Below, in pieces: positions 8,515 through 15,780 of a DNA stretch of 36,438 bases. The position numbers were made by a program, and so were the translations under genes. Below the pieces are notes generated by a model. The model did no database searches, was not told the DNA's origin, and was given only the letters and a program-made list of their open reading frames with translations. Source of the DNA: JBMYZL01 sp965661765 (lineage in GTDB: Bacteria > Bacteroidota > Bacteroidia > Flavobacteriales_D > Sanyastnellaceae); assembly GCA_965661765.1 (NCBI GenBank), contig CBFIFE010000023.1, positions 1 to 36,438 of the forward strand, written 5' to 3'. Each line of letters starts with the position of its first letter. Within the stretch, counting starts at the first letter, position 1.

Positions 8515-11213
8515 GATTTTCTGTCCAAAAGGGAAGTGGCCAACCACCGCGCGTCCTCTTCCCGGGACATGCCGCGTCGCTGGGCGTGGTCCGTGAGTTG
8601 GTCTTCGTCGATGAGCCCCACGGCCATGTAACGGGCTTCGGGGTGGGCGAAGTAGTAGCCTGAGACGGCTGCGGCGGGTTGAATGGCAAAAGACTCGGTC
8701 AACATCGCGCCGGTGCGCTTTTCTGCATCAAGCATTTGCCAAATCAATTTTTTGTCCAAATGGTCCGGACAAGCGGGGTAGCCCGGTGCAGGCCGAATCC
8801 CCCGGTACTTTTCCTGAATCAGTTCATGGTTCGAGAATTGCTCGTCTGCGGCATACCCCCAGTGGGTTTTGCGCACTTGTTCGTGCAGCCATTCCGCCAG
8901 GGCCTCCGCGAGTCGATCCCCGATCGCTTTCACCAGAATGGCATCGTAGTCGTTGCCTTCGTCCGTGTGCCGTTGGGCCCATTCGTCAATGCCGTGGATG
9001 GTCACGGCAAAGCACCCGATGTGGTCCGCGGGTCGCCCGTCTGTTCTGGGGGGCGCGATGAAGTCGGCCAAGGACCGTTGGATTCCATTTCGCTGTTCGG
9101 TTTGCTGGCGCAGGAATTCAAATCGGCCGAGCGTCGCAATGCTTTGTGCTTCGAACAAGGTCACGGTTTCGGGGGCGGTGCGTGCGGCCGGAAAAATGCC
9201 CCAAACCCCGCGCGGCCGGACCCGCCCGGGTTGCCGCATCATCGATTCGAGCAAGGCCTCGGCATCGTCATGAAGTTTCCGGGCTTCGGCCCCGACAACC
9301 TCGTCGGCCAAAATCCTGGGGTAAGCCCCTGCCAGTCCCCACGATCGGAAAAACGGCGACCAGTCGATGTATGGCCGCAGATCAGCGACGGTGACGGGTC
9401 CGATTTCATGCACCCCCAGGCGATTGGGCACCACGAGTCCGGTGCTGAAATCGAGTTCTGGCGCTCGGCGTCTGGCTTCATCAAGGCGAAGCAGCTGCTT
9501 GGCGGCCCGGTCCCGTTCGTATTGTCCTCGGACTTTTTCGTAGTCCGCAGCGACGCTGGCGGCAAAGTCGTCGCGCTGCTCCCGCGAGATGAGGGCTGCG
9601 GCCACGGGCACGGCCCGCGAAGCGTCGTTGACGTGCACCACTGGGCCACCGGCAAGCGGCGAGATTTTCACGGCGGTGTGGACGCGAGACGTCGTTGCGC
9701 CTCCGATCAGCAGCGGTGTGGTCAAGCCGCGTGCCTTCATTTCAGCGGCCACATCCCGCATTTCTTCGAGCGAAGGGGTGATCAGGCCGCTCAGCCCGAT
9801 GACATCTGCGCCCACCCGAACGGCCTCATCGAGGATTTTTTCTTTCGGAATCATCACCCCGAGGTCGACCACCTCGAATCCGTTGCAGGCCAAAACGACC
9901 CCGACGATGTTCTTGCCGATGTCGTGAACATCGCCCTTGACAGTGGCGAGCAAGATGGTTCCGGCACCCCCGGCCGCTTGCCGACCCTGTCGCTTCTCTT
10001 CTTCCATAAACGGCGTCAAGTACCTCACCGCCCGCTTCATCACCCGAGCGCTCTTGACGACTTGGGGCAGGAACATTTTGCCCTCCCCAAACAAGTCGCC
10101 GACGATGTTCATGCCTGCCATCAATGGCCCTTCAATCACTGCAAGCGGTCGCCCAAGCGCCAGCCGGGCCTCTTCCGCATCGGCCTCGATGAAATCGGTG
10201 ATGCCTTTGATCAAGGCATGGCTGATGCGTTCTTCCAGCGGCTGGTCTCGCCAGGCCAAATCCGCCACATTCCCCTTCCGCTCTTGCCCCTTGACTTGCT
10301 CCGCAAAGCTCAGCAACCGCTCCGTGGCGTCCTCCCGGCGATCGAGCAAGACATCCTCGACATGGGCCAGGAGGTCTGGCCCGATGTCATCGTACACTTC
10401 GAGCATTGTCGGGTTGACGATGCCCATGTCCATGCCGGCCTGAATCGCATGATACAGAAAAGCAGAGTGCATGGCCTCACGCACGACATTGTTCCCTCGG
10501 AAACTGAAACTGACATTGGACACGCCGCCAGAGACGTGCGCGCCGGGCAGGTGCGTCCGAATCCACTGGGCAGCTTCGAAGAAGTCCAGGGCATTCCGGC
10601 GGTGCTCCTCCATGCCGGTGGCGACTGGGAAAATGTTTGGGTCGAAAATGATGTCCTCGGCCGGGAATTTGGCCTTTTCTGTCAGGAGTTTGTAGGCCCT
10701 TGCGCAAATGTCGATTCGGCGCTGATAACTGTCGGCTTGTCCGGCTTCGTCGAAGGCCATCACCACCGTCGCAGCACCGTAGCGTCGGATGAGCTGGGCT
10801 TGGTGCAAAAACGCCTCCTCACCCTCTTTGAGCGAAATGGAATTGACGACGGACTTGCCTTGCACCACCTGCAAACCCGCCTCAATGATGGACCATTTCG
10901 ACGAATCAATCATCACGGGTATCCGGGCGATATCCGGTTCAGCGGCCAGCAGGTTCAAGAACGTGACCATGGCGTGTTCCCCATCGATCATCCCTTCGTC
11001 CATGTTGACATCGAGGATTTGAGCGCCGCCATCCACTTGCTCTCGGGCAATGGCCAGCGCCTCCTCATAACGTTCTTCCCGAATGAGTCGGGCGAATCTC
11101 CGGCTGCCCGTGACGTTCGTCCGTTCGCCGATGTTGACGAAGTTCGACTCGGACGTCACGATCAGCGGCTCCAGACCGGACAGGCGGAGTGTGGCGTGTT
11201 GGCGCTGGCTCAT
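8511..11213 (-). CDS. metH: Methionine synthase, C-terminal polypeptide (pterin, cobalamin and activation domains)
   Basis: This 900-residue protein corresponds to the part of cobalamin-dependent MetH after the homocysteine domain. In order: the pterin-binding domain, starting with FVNIGERTNVTGS at residues 25-37; the cobalamin cap and binding domains with DVHDIG near residue 427, whose His is the lower cobalt ligand; and the reactivation domain from about residue 580 with RPAPGYPACPDH near 804, the S-adenosylmethionine-binding motif. The ATG at 11213 overlaps the stop of the homocysteine-domain gene (ATGA), so the two halves are probably made in equal amounts and work together. Splitting of MetH at this domain boundary is known in Bacteroidota. 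A long open frame on the opposite strand is a shadow. Confidence 0.96.
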   Translation of the reverse strand: MSQRQHATLRLSGLEPLIVTSESNFVNIGERTNVTGSRRFARLIREERYEEALAIAREQVDGGAQILDVNMDEGMIDGEHAMVTFLNLLAAEPDIARIPVMIDSSKWSIIEAGLQVVQGKSVVNSISLKEGEEAFLHQAQLIRRYGAATVVMAFDEAGQADSYQRRIDICARAYKLLTEKAKFPAEDIIFDPNIFPVATGMEEHRRNALDFFEAAQWIRTHLPGAHVSGGVSNVSFSFRGNNVVREAMHSAFLYHAIQAGMDMGIVNPTMLEVYDDIGPDLLAHVEDVLLDRREDATERLLSFAEQVKGQERKGNVADLAWRDQPLEERISHALIKGITDFIEADAEEARLALGRPLAVIEGPLMAGMNIVGDLFGEGKMFLPQVVKSARVMKRAVRYLTPFMEEEKRQGRQAAGGAGTILLATVKGDVHDIGKNIVGVVLACNGFEVVDLGVMIPKEKILDEAVRVGADVIGLSGLITPSLEEMRDVAAEMKARGLTTPLLIGGATTSRVHTAVKISPLAGGPVVHVNDASRAVPVAAALISREQRDDFAASVAADYEKVRGQYERDRAAKQLLRLDEARRRAPELDFSTGLVVPNRLGVHEIGPVTVADLRPYIDWSPFFRSWGLAGAYPRILADEVVGAEARKLHDDAEALLESMMRQPGRVRPRGVWGIFPAARTAPETVTLFEAQSIATLGRFEFLRQQTEQRNGIQRSLADFIAPPRTDGRPADHIGCFAVTIHGIDEWAQRHTDEGNDYDAILVKAIGDRLAEALAEWLHEQVRKTHWGYAADEQFSNHELIQEKYRGIRPAPGYPACPDHLDKKLIWQMLDAEKRTGAMLTESFAIQPAAAVSGYYFAHPEARYMAVGLIDEDQLTDHAQRRGMSREEDARWLATSLLDRKS

Positions 11214-12292
11214 GCAAGGGTGCTTTGGGGGAGGGGACGTGGGGCGTGCGCGGCGGCAACGGCGGCAATGGCAGCGATGTGTTCGGGCGTGGTGCCACAG
11301 CACCCACCGATGATGTTGACCCATTGCTTTGCACAGAATGGCGTCACCGCTGAAGCCATGGCTTCAGGCGATTGATCGTACTCCCCCATTTCGTTGGGGA
11401 GACCGGCATTGGGATAGGCGCTCACGTGGCATTCAGCCTCCCTGCCCAGCACTTCCAAGAAAGGCGTCAATTGTTGGGCACCGAGCGCGCAATTCAGCCC
11501 GATGCTCAGCAGCGGCGCGTGGGACATGGAAATGAGGAAGGCTTCGGTGGTTTGGCCTGATAGCGTGCGACCCGAGGCATCGGTGATGGTTCCTGAAACC
11601 ATGATGGGCAAGCGGAAGCCGGCTTCGTCGAACGCATCCTCCAAAGCAAAAAGTGCGGCCTTTGCATTGAGCGTATCGAAAACGGTTTCCACAAGCAGGA
11701 TGTCTGCCCCACCTGCCATCAGCCCCAGTGCCTGCTCCTTGTAAGCCGCCGCCAATTGCTCAAATGTCACGGCCCGATAGCCGGGGTTGTTCACGTCGGG
11801 GGAGAGGGAAGCGGTTCGGTTTGTCGGACCCAAAGCCCCAGCGACAAATCGTGGCCAGGCCGACGTCTCCACCGCCTCCACCGCCGACCGGGCCACTGTC
11901 GCAGCGGCCTGGTTCAGGTCAAACGCTGCCGCCGAAAGGTCGTAGTCGGCTTGGGCAATGCTCGTGGAGCTGAAGGTGTTGGTTTCCAGGATGTCTGCTC
12001 CTGCCATGAGATAGGCCTCGTGAATTTCCCGGATGATGTCTGGACGCGTCAGCGACAACAGGTCGTTGTTGCCTTTCAGAGGCTTGTGATGGTCGCTGTA
12101 CAAATGGCCACGGAAGTCGTTTTCTGCCAAAGCATACCGCTGTATCATGGTGCCCATGGCGCCATCCAGCACGAGGATGCGTTCGGCCAGTGCGGCCTGC
12201 AGTGCGCGGGTGCGTTGCTCAGCGCGAACGCCCAGCCCTTTCCATTCTGAATCTGTTGTCTTCAAAGCTCTCGCGGTTTTCAGCAATTTCAA
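11210..12292 (-). CDS. metH: Methionine synthase, N-terminal polypeptide (homocysteine S-methyltransferase domain)
   Basis: This protein of about 360 residues matches the homocysteine-binding barrel of MetH, from ERILVLDGAMGTMIQ to GGCCGTTPEHIAA. Counted from the 12292 start, the zinc ligands are Cys268 (GLNCALG) and Cys331/Cys332 (GGCC). Their 63-residue spacing equals that of E. coli Cys247 to Cys310/311. No in-frame ATG exists upstream of conserved sequence. The longest open form starts at a TTG (12292); a second TTG is at 12265, and homology would place the start within about 20 residues of either. An in-frame ATG-TGA pair is at 12320-12325. The gene is first in the metH1-metH2-metF operon, 75 nt after the SAM-I riboswitch. 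Confidence 0.92.
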   Translation of the reverse strand: MKLLKTARALKTTDSEWKGLGVRAEQRTRALQAALAERILVLDGAMGTMIQRYALAENDFRGHLYSDHHKPLKGNNDLLSLTRPDIIREIHEAYLMAGADILETNTFSSTSIAQADYDLSAAAFDLNQAAATVARSAVEAVETSAWPRFVAGALGPTNRTASLSPDVNNPGYRAVTFEQLAAAYKEQALGLMAGGADILLVETVFDTLNAKAALFALEDAFDEAGFRLPIMVSGTITDASGRTLSGQTTEAFLISMSHAPLLSIGLNCALGAQQLTPFLEVLGREAECHVSAYPNAGLPNEMGEYDQSPEAMASAVTPFCAKQWVNIIGGCCGTTPEHIAAIAAVAAAHAPRPLPQSTLA

Positions 12293-12367
12293 GGCCCGAA
12301 CACGTTGCTCGAAACCTTCTCACATTGCTTTCCCGAAAGCCGGACGCATGCAGCGCCTTGCCGTTTG

Positions 12368-12475
12368 CTCATCTTTCCGTTCGCGTCATTGGCGGACGGT
12401 AGGATGTGGCACCCGGCCTGTTTCCCGGGTTGCCAAGACTTCACAGGGCCTGTTCCCTCCGTCTTTCGCGATAAG
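12368..12475 (-). ncRNA. SAM-I riboswitch (S-box leader) of the metH operon
   Basis: Read on the minus strand, the conserved SAM-I core is present in order: P1 strand CTTATC, then GGAGGGAACAGGCCCTGTGA, then TTGGCAACC, a P3 hairpin (CCCGG/CCGGG), GTGCCACATCCTACCG, a P4 hairpin, and AAAGATGAG. P1 pairs CTTATC with GATGAG. It binds S-adenosylmethionine and normally lowers expression when SAM is plentiful. It lies between the metH promoter and metH1. I see no U-rich terminator between it and the start region, so control of translation or Rho-dependent control is more likely than intrinsic termination. It is antisense to the metK upstream region and so should not act on metK mRNA. Confidence 0.95.
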
Positions 12476-12480
12476 CCCTG

Positions 12481-12488
12481 CAAAGGTA
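12481..12488 (-). promoter_or_regulatory. -7 box for the riboswitch-metH operon
   Basis: TACCTTTG on the minus strand is an exact TAnnTTTG match. It ends 5 nt before the first paired base of the SAM-I aptamer, so transcription would begin at or next to the aptamer. No clear -33 TTTG is visible. Confidence 0.65.
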
Positions 12489-12510
12489 ATGTGCATGCAT
12501 CGGACTTGTG

Positions 12511-12518
12511 TACTTTTG
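12511..12518 (+). promoter_or_regulatory. -7 box for metK
   Basis: TACTTTTG is an exact TAnnTTTG match ending 8 nt before the metK ATG, which predicts a nearly leaderless mRNA. It is 22 nt from the opposing metH -7 box, so the two promoters share a small divergent region. Confidence 0.6.
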
Positions 12519-12526
12519 CCCCCAGC

Positions 12527-13789
12527 ATGAGTTACTTTTTTACCTCCGAGTCCGTCAGCGAAGGACATCCAGATAAAGTTGCAGACCAAATCAGCGACGC
12601 CCTCATCGACAATTTCCTCGCCTTTGATCCTCAGTCGAAAGTCGCCTGCGAGACCATGGTGACAACGGGGCAGGTCATTCTCGCCGGGGAAGTCAAATCC
12701 CAAGCGTATTTGGACGTTCAAACCATCGCGCGAAAGGTCATTGAGCGGATCGGATACACGAAGAGCGAGTACATGTTCGAGGCGAATTCCTGCGGTGTTC
12801 TGAGTGCGATTCACGAGCAGTCCAGCGACATCAATCAGGGTGTGGAGCGCCAAAACCCAGAAGACCAAGGGGCCGGTGACCAAGGGATGATGTTTGGCTA
12901 CGCCTCACGGGAGACGGAGAACTTCATGCCACTCCCACTGGAGTTGTCGCACCGGTTGCTGCGGGAGCTGGCAGCGATTCGCCGAGAATCACCGAGCCCG
13001 ATGCCTTACCTGCGGCCGGATGCGAAATCTCAGGTCACGATTCAATATGCTGACGACAATTCCCCCGAGCGAATCGAGGCGATTGTGTTGTCCACACAGC
13101 ATGACGAATTCGGCAGCGAAGAGGAGATGTTGTCAAAAATCAAAGCGGATGTTGAATCCGTCCTGATTCCTCGGGTCAAGGCGAGCATGAGTGCCAAGGT
13201 TCAGGCGCTCTTCGGCGATGACATCAAGTTGCATGTCAATCCGACGGGCAAGTTTGTCATCGGGGGGCCGCATGGGGACACGGGGCTGACGGGCCGGAAA
13301 ATCATCGTTGACACTTACGGTGGCCGCGGTGCCCATGGCGGTGGGGCCTTCAGCGGCAAGGACCCTTCGAAGGTGGACCGTTCGGCTGCATATGCGGCAC
13401 GGTACATTGCGAAAAATCTCGTGGCGGCAGGCATTTGTGACGAGGCCTTGGTGCAGCTCGCCTACGCCATCGGTGTCGCCGATCCTGTGGGCTTCTACAT
13501 CAATACCTACGGAACGGCGAAGGTGGCGTTGACGGATGGGGAGATTGCCGAGCGCATCGTGGACATTTTCCCGACCAAGCCGTACTTCATTGAAGAGCAT
13601 TTCAAGTTGCGGACCCCGATTTACGAAGAGACGGCTGCCTACGGGCACATGGGCCGCACCCCCAGAACCGTCACGAAGACATTCACGAGTCCTGAGGGCC
13701 AGGTGTGTACGTGCGAGGTGGAGTTGTTCCCTTGGGAGAAGACGGACAAGGTGGAGGCGGTGAGGGAAGCGGTGGGATTGAACAATTGA
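12527..13789 (+). CDS. metK: S-adenosylmethionine synthetase
   Basis: This 420-residue enzyme makes S-adenosylmethionine from methionine and ATP. Signatures are GHPDKVADQISDA near residue 13, GPHGDTGLTGRKIIVDTYGG in the central part, and the P-loop-like GGGAFSGKDPSKVDRSAAY. The length is close to normal (E. coli 384), with a somewhat long middle. The ATG at 12527 gives the classical N-terminus FFTSESVSEGHPDK; the open frame upstream of it is the antisense of the metH leader. It is divergent from the riboswitch-controlled metH operon. Its stop codon is followed within 20 nt by the first of the 9-nt repeat arrays. Confidence 0.98.
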   Translation: MSYFFTSESVSEGHPDKVADQISDALIDNFLAFDPQSKVACETMVTTGQVILAGEVKSQAYLDVQTIARKVIERIGYTKSEYMFEANSCGVLSAIHEQSSDINQGVERQNPEDQGAGDQGMMFGYASRETENFMPLPLELSHRLLRELAAIRRESPSPMPYLRPDAKSQVTIQYADDNSPERIEAIVLSTQHDEFGSEEEMLSKIKADVESVLIPRVKASMSAKVQALFGDDIKLHVNPTGKFVIGGPHGDTGLTGRKIIVDTYGGRGAHGGGAFSGKDPSKVDRSAAYAARYIAKNLVAAGICDEALVQLAYAIGVADPVGFYINTYGTAKVALTDGEIAERIVDIFPTKPYFIEEHFKLRTPIYEETAAYGHMGRTPRTVTKTFTSPEGQVCTCEVELFPWEKTDKVEAVREAVGLNN

Positions 13790-13805
13790 CGGAGGAACCA
13801 GAGAG

Positions 13806-13903
13806 TGACTAGGGAGACTAGGGGGGAGGGAGACCAGGGAGACTAGGGGGCGAGGGTGACTAGGGAGACTAGGGAGGCTAGGGAGACGAGGGGGGCGAGG
13901 GGC
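13806..13903 (+). repeat. Degenerate 9-nt tandem array A (GACTAGGGN)
   Basis: About eleven imperfect units follow the metK stop, such as GACTAGGGA, GACCAGGGA, GGCTAGGGA and GACGAGGGG. The G-rich strand is the metK sense strand. GGG tracts recur about every 9 nt with 6-nt spacers, which fits a G-quadruplex pattern. The array ends near GGCGG, about 60 nt before pirin. Confidence 0.93.
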
Positions 13904-13963
13904 GGTGAACAGGAGGGGCGTTCAGGTGTTTGATTGGAGGAATTGGTTTTGGACCTACACTCG

Positions 13964-14818
13964 ATGACTGCCATGCGCAACATATCCCACGGGACCACAG
14001 CGGTGAGCGAGCCGATTGCAGACCTGCAGACTTTTCGAGCATTTCCGACTCAGGAGGTGCCCAACGTGAACCCATTTTTGTTTCTGAACCACCATGGCTT
14101 CCAGGTGTATCCACCGAACAACAACGGCCTTCCGTTTGGTCCGCACCCACACAAGGGCTTCGAGACGTTGACCTTTGTTTTTGATGGCGAAGTGGCCCAC
14201 ACGGATTCCACGGGTGAGACATTTGTGACAGGGCCGGGCGGGGTGCAGTGGATGACGGCGGGCAGCGGCATTGTGCATGCGGAGGTGTCCCCGGACGGGT
14301 TTCGGCAAACCGGTGGGCCATTGGAAATCATCCAAATTTGGATGAATCTGCCAGCTGCATTGAAACGATCCAAGCCTTGGTACCAGGGATTGGAGGCGGA
14401 TGGGCTGGCGACCGAAGAGGCCGAGGGATGGCAGTGGGTTGTGGTCTCTGGCGAAACGCCGGGCGGGACAAAGGGTCCTGTGGATTCGATGACGGGTTTG
14501 TTCATGTCCAGGCTGGACTTGTCGGATGGCGCCCGTTTTGAGACGTCGGTGCCGGCGGGCCGGGCCTTGATGTTGTATGTGGTGCGCGGCGCTGTTCGCG
14601 CGAATGGCGTGGACTTGAGGCGGCACGATTTGCCCCATTTCGGATTGGCGGAGGAGCGCCTCGTGATTGAGGCCGATGCAGACAGCTTGTTGCTGCTTTG
14701 CCATGGGGAGCCAATCGATGAGCCGATTGTCGCCCATGGGCCGTTTGTGATGAACACCGCAGCGGAGATTCACGAGGCCATCGAAGAATACCAGTCTGGG
14801 GCCTTCGGCCGGCTCTAG
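13964..14818 (+). CDS. Pirin-family protein (bicupin)
   Basis: This 284-residue protein is of the pirin family, iron-binding bicupins of varied role; some bacterial members have quercetinase activity. The N-terminal cupin metal site is visible: HPHKGFETLT with His61 and His63, and GIVHAE with His105 and Glu107, in the family order and spacing. The ATG at 13964 is chosen; another ATG at 13973 is equally possible, and an upstream TTG is less likely. It stands alone on the plus strand between repeat array A and the convergent GT10 gene, which it overlaps by 4 bp. Nothing nearby points to a specific substrate. Confidence 0.93.
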   Translation: MTAMRNISHGTTAVSEPIADLQTFRAFPTQEVPNVNPFLFLNHHGFQVYPPNNNGLPFGPHPHKGFETLTFVFDGEVAHTDSTGETFVTGPGGVQWMTAGSGIVHAEVSPDGFRQTGGPLEIIQIWMNLPAALKRSKPWYQGLEADGLATEEAEGWQWVVVSGETPGGTKGPVDSMTGLFMSRLDLSDGARFETSVPAGRALMLYVVRGAVRANGVDLRRHDLPHFGLAEERLVIEADADSLLLLCHGEPIDEPIVAHGPFVMNTAAEIHEAIEEYQSGAFGRL

Positions 14819-15780
14819 CCCAGGACAGGACCGCGCTTGAGGCGTTCGGCAAGCGAATCGAACTTCTCATTGATCCACTCGGCAGCGTGATCGGTCAACT
14901 TGGGTTGGGCACGGAACGCGAGCAGGTCCCTTGGGTGGTCCTCGAGGGCTTGGACGGCTTCCACAGTTCGTTGTGGGTTGACGGGGTCAAACCACACAAA
15001 AGCATCTTGTCGCAAGACCTCTGGCTCCGGCGGTTTGCCTTCGTTTCCCCAGTAGATGGGCACAGCGCCGGCCATCAAGCTTTGGAAGATTTTCTCTGTC
15101 ACATACCCGGAATTGCTGCTGTTTTCAATGGCCAAATTGAACCGGCAATCTTCGAGGAAACGCTCTTTTCTGTCCCCGTAGCGCGTTTGAAGCAGATCGG
15201 TGTTTTGCTGCCATTTCCCAGCGGAGAGCACTTCACCCAAAGGCGACAAGGCGGATTTGGCCTGGGCCCGCATGCCTGCCCCACCCACGAAATGGCTGTC
15301 ATGGCTGGCGACAATGCTCGCAAAGTGAGGCCGATCAGGATTGTGTGATTTGTGGATGCGGTCCACGAAAGCCTGTCCTGGGTTCGCAGCGACAGGGGAA
15401 ACCAAGTGGAAGAGCCAATAGGGAAACCGCAAGTAGTTCGGGTGGTCAATGGACTCGAAGCCCAGCCCCACGTCCCAAGCATCGAGCAAATGGTCGTGGT
15501 AAGCCGACCAATGGGGTTCTCGGGTGTTTTCAAAGGTGACGAACGCGTGGGTCCAGTTGCTCGAGAATTTCGATGTCAGTTCGTTTCTGTCCCCGAACAC
15601 GTTGCCGAACACCACGCGTTGGATGCCCCGGCTGGCGCAGAATTTTTGAAACCAAATCGAGGGCATCTGCCTGCGCCAATGCACGAACGCCGTATGGAAC
15701 AGGGCCATTTGCCATTGGACGGTCTTTCGGGTGTGCAAGCCGGGAATGGCGTCTCGGAGTTTTGCGACGCGGTATTTCAT
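14815..15780 (-). CDS. Family-10 glycosyltransferase (alpha-1,3-fucosyltransferase-like)
   Basis: This 321-residue protein carries the GT10 donor-binding motif FNLAIENSSNSGYVTEK followed by an AGAVPIYWG stretch at about residues 213-245. The usual bacterial form of that motif is FENS...YVTEK...G.VP.YWG. Family members move fucose from GDP-fucose, or a related sugar, onto glycans. The N-terminal half (FGNVFGDRNELTSK, VTFENTREPHWSAYHDHLLD) is consistent with a GT10 acceptor region. The ATG at 15780 overlaps the stop of the upstream T9SS protein gene (ATGA, 15777-15780), which suggests coupled translation. The donor sugar and acceptor are unknown; glycosylation of surface proteins or of the envelope is inferred. 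Confidence 0.88.
   Translation of the reverse strand: MKYRVAKLRDAIPGLHTRKTVQWQMALFHTAFVHWRRQMPSIWFQKFCASRGIQRVVFGNVFGDRNELTSKFSSNWTHAFVTFENTREPHWSAYHDHLLDAWDVGLGFESIDHPNYLRFPYWLFHLVSPVAANPGQAFVDRIHKSHNPDRPHFASIVASHDSHFVGGAGMRAQAKSALSPLGEVLSAGKWQQNTDLLQTRYGDRKERFLEDCRFNLAIENSSNSGYVTEKIFQSLMAGAVPIYWGNEGKPPEPEVLRQDAFVWFDPVNPQRTVEAVQALEDHPRDLLAFRAQPKLTDHAAEWINEKFDSLAERLKRGPVLG

Noticed and set aside
8679..11375. Long open frame of about 900 codons on the plus strand
   Set aside because: It is exactly antisense to metH2, whose domains and motifs are all clear; the frame has no recognisable motif and results from GC-rich codon bias.
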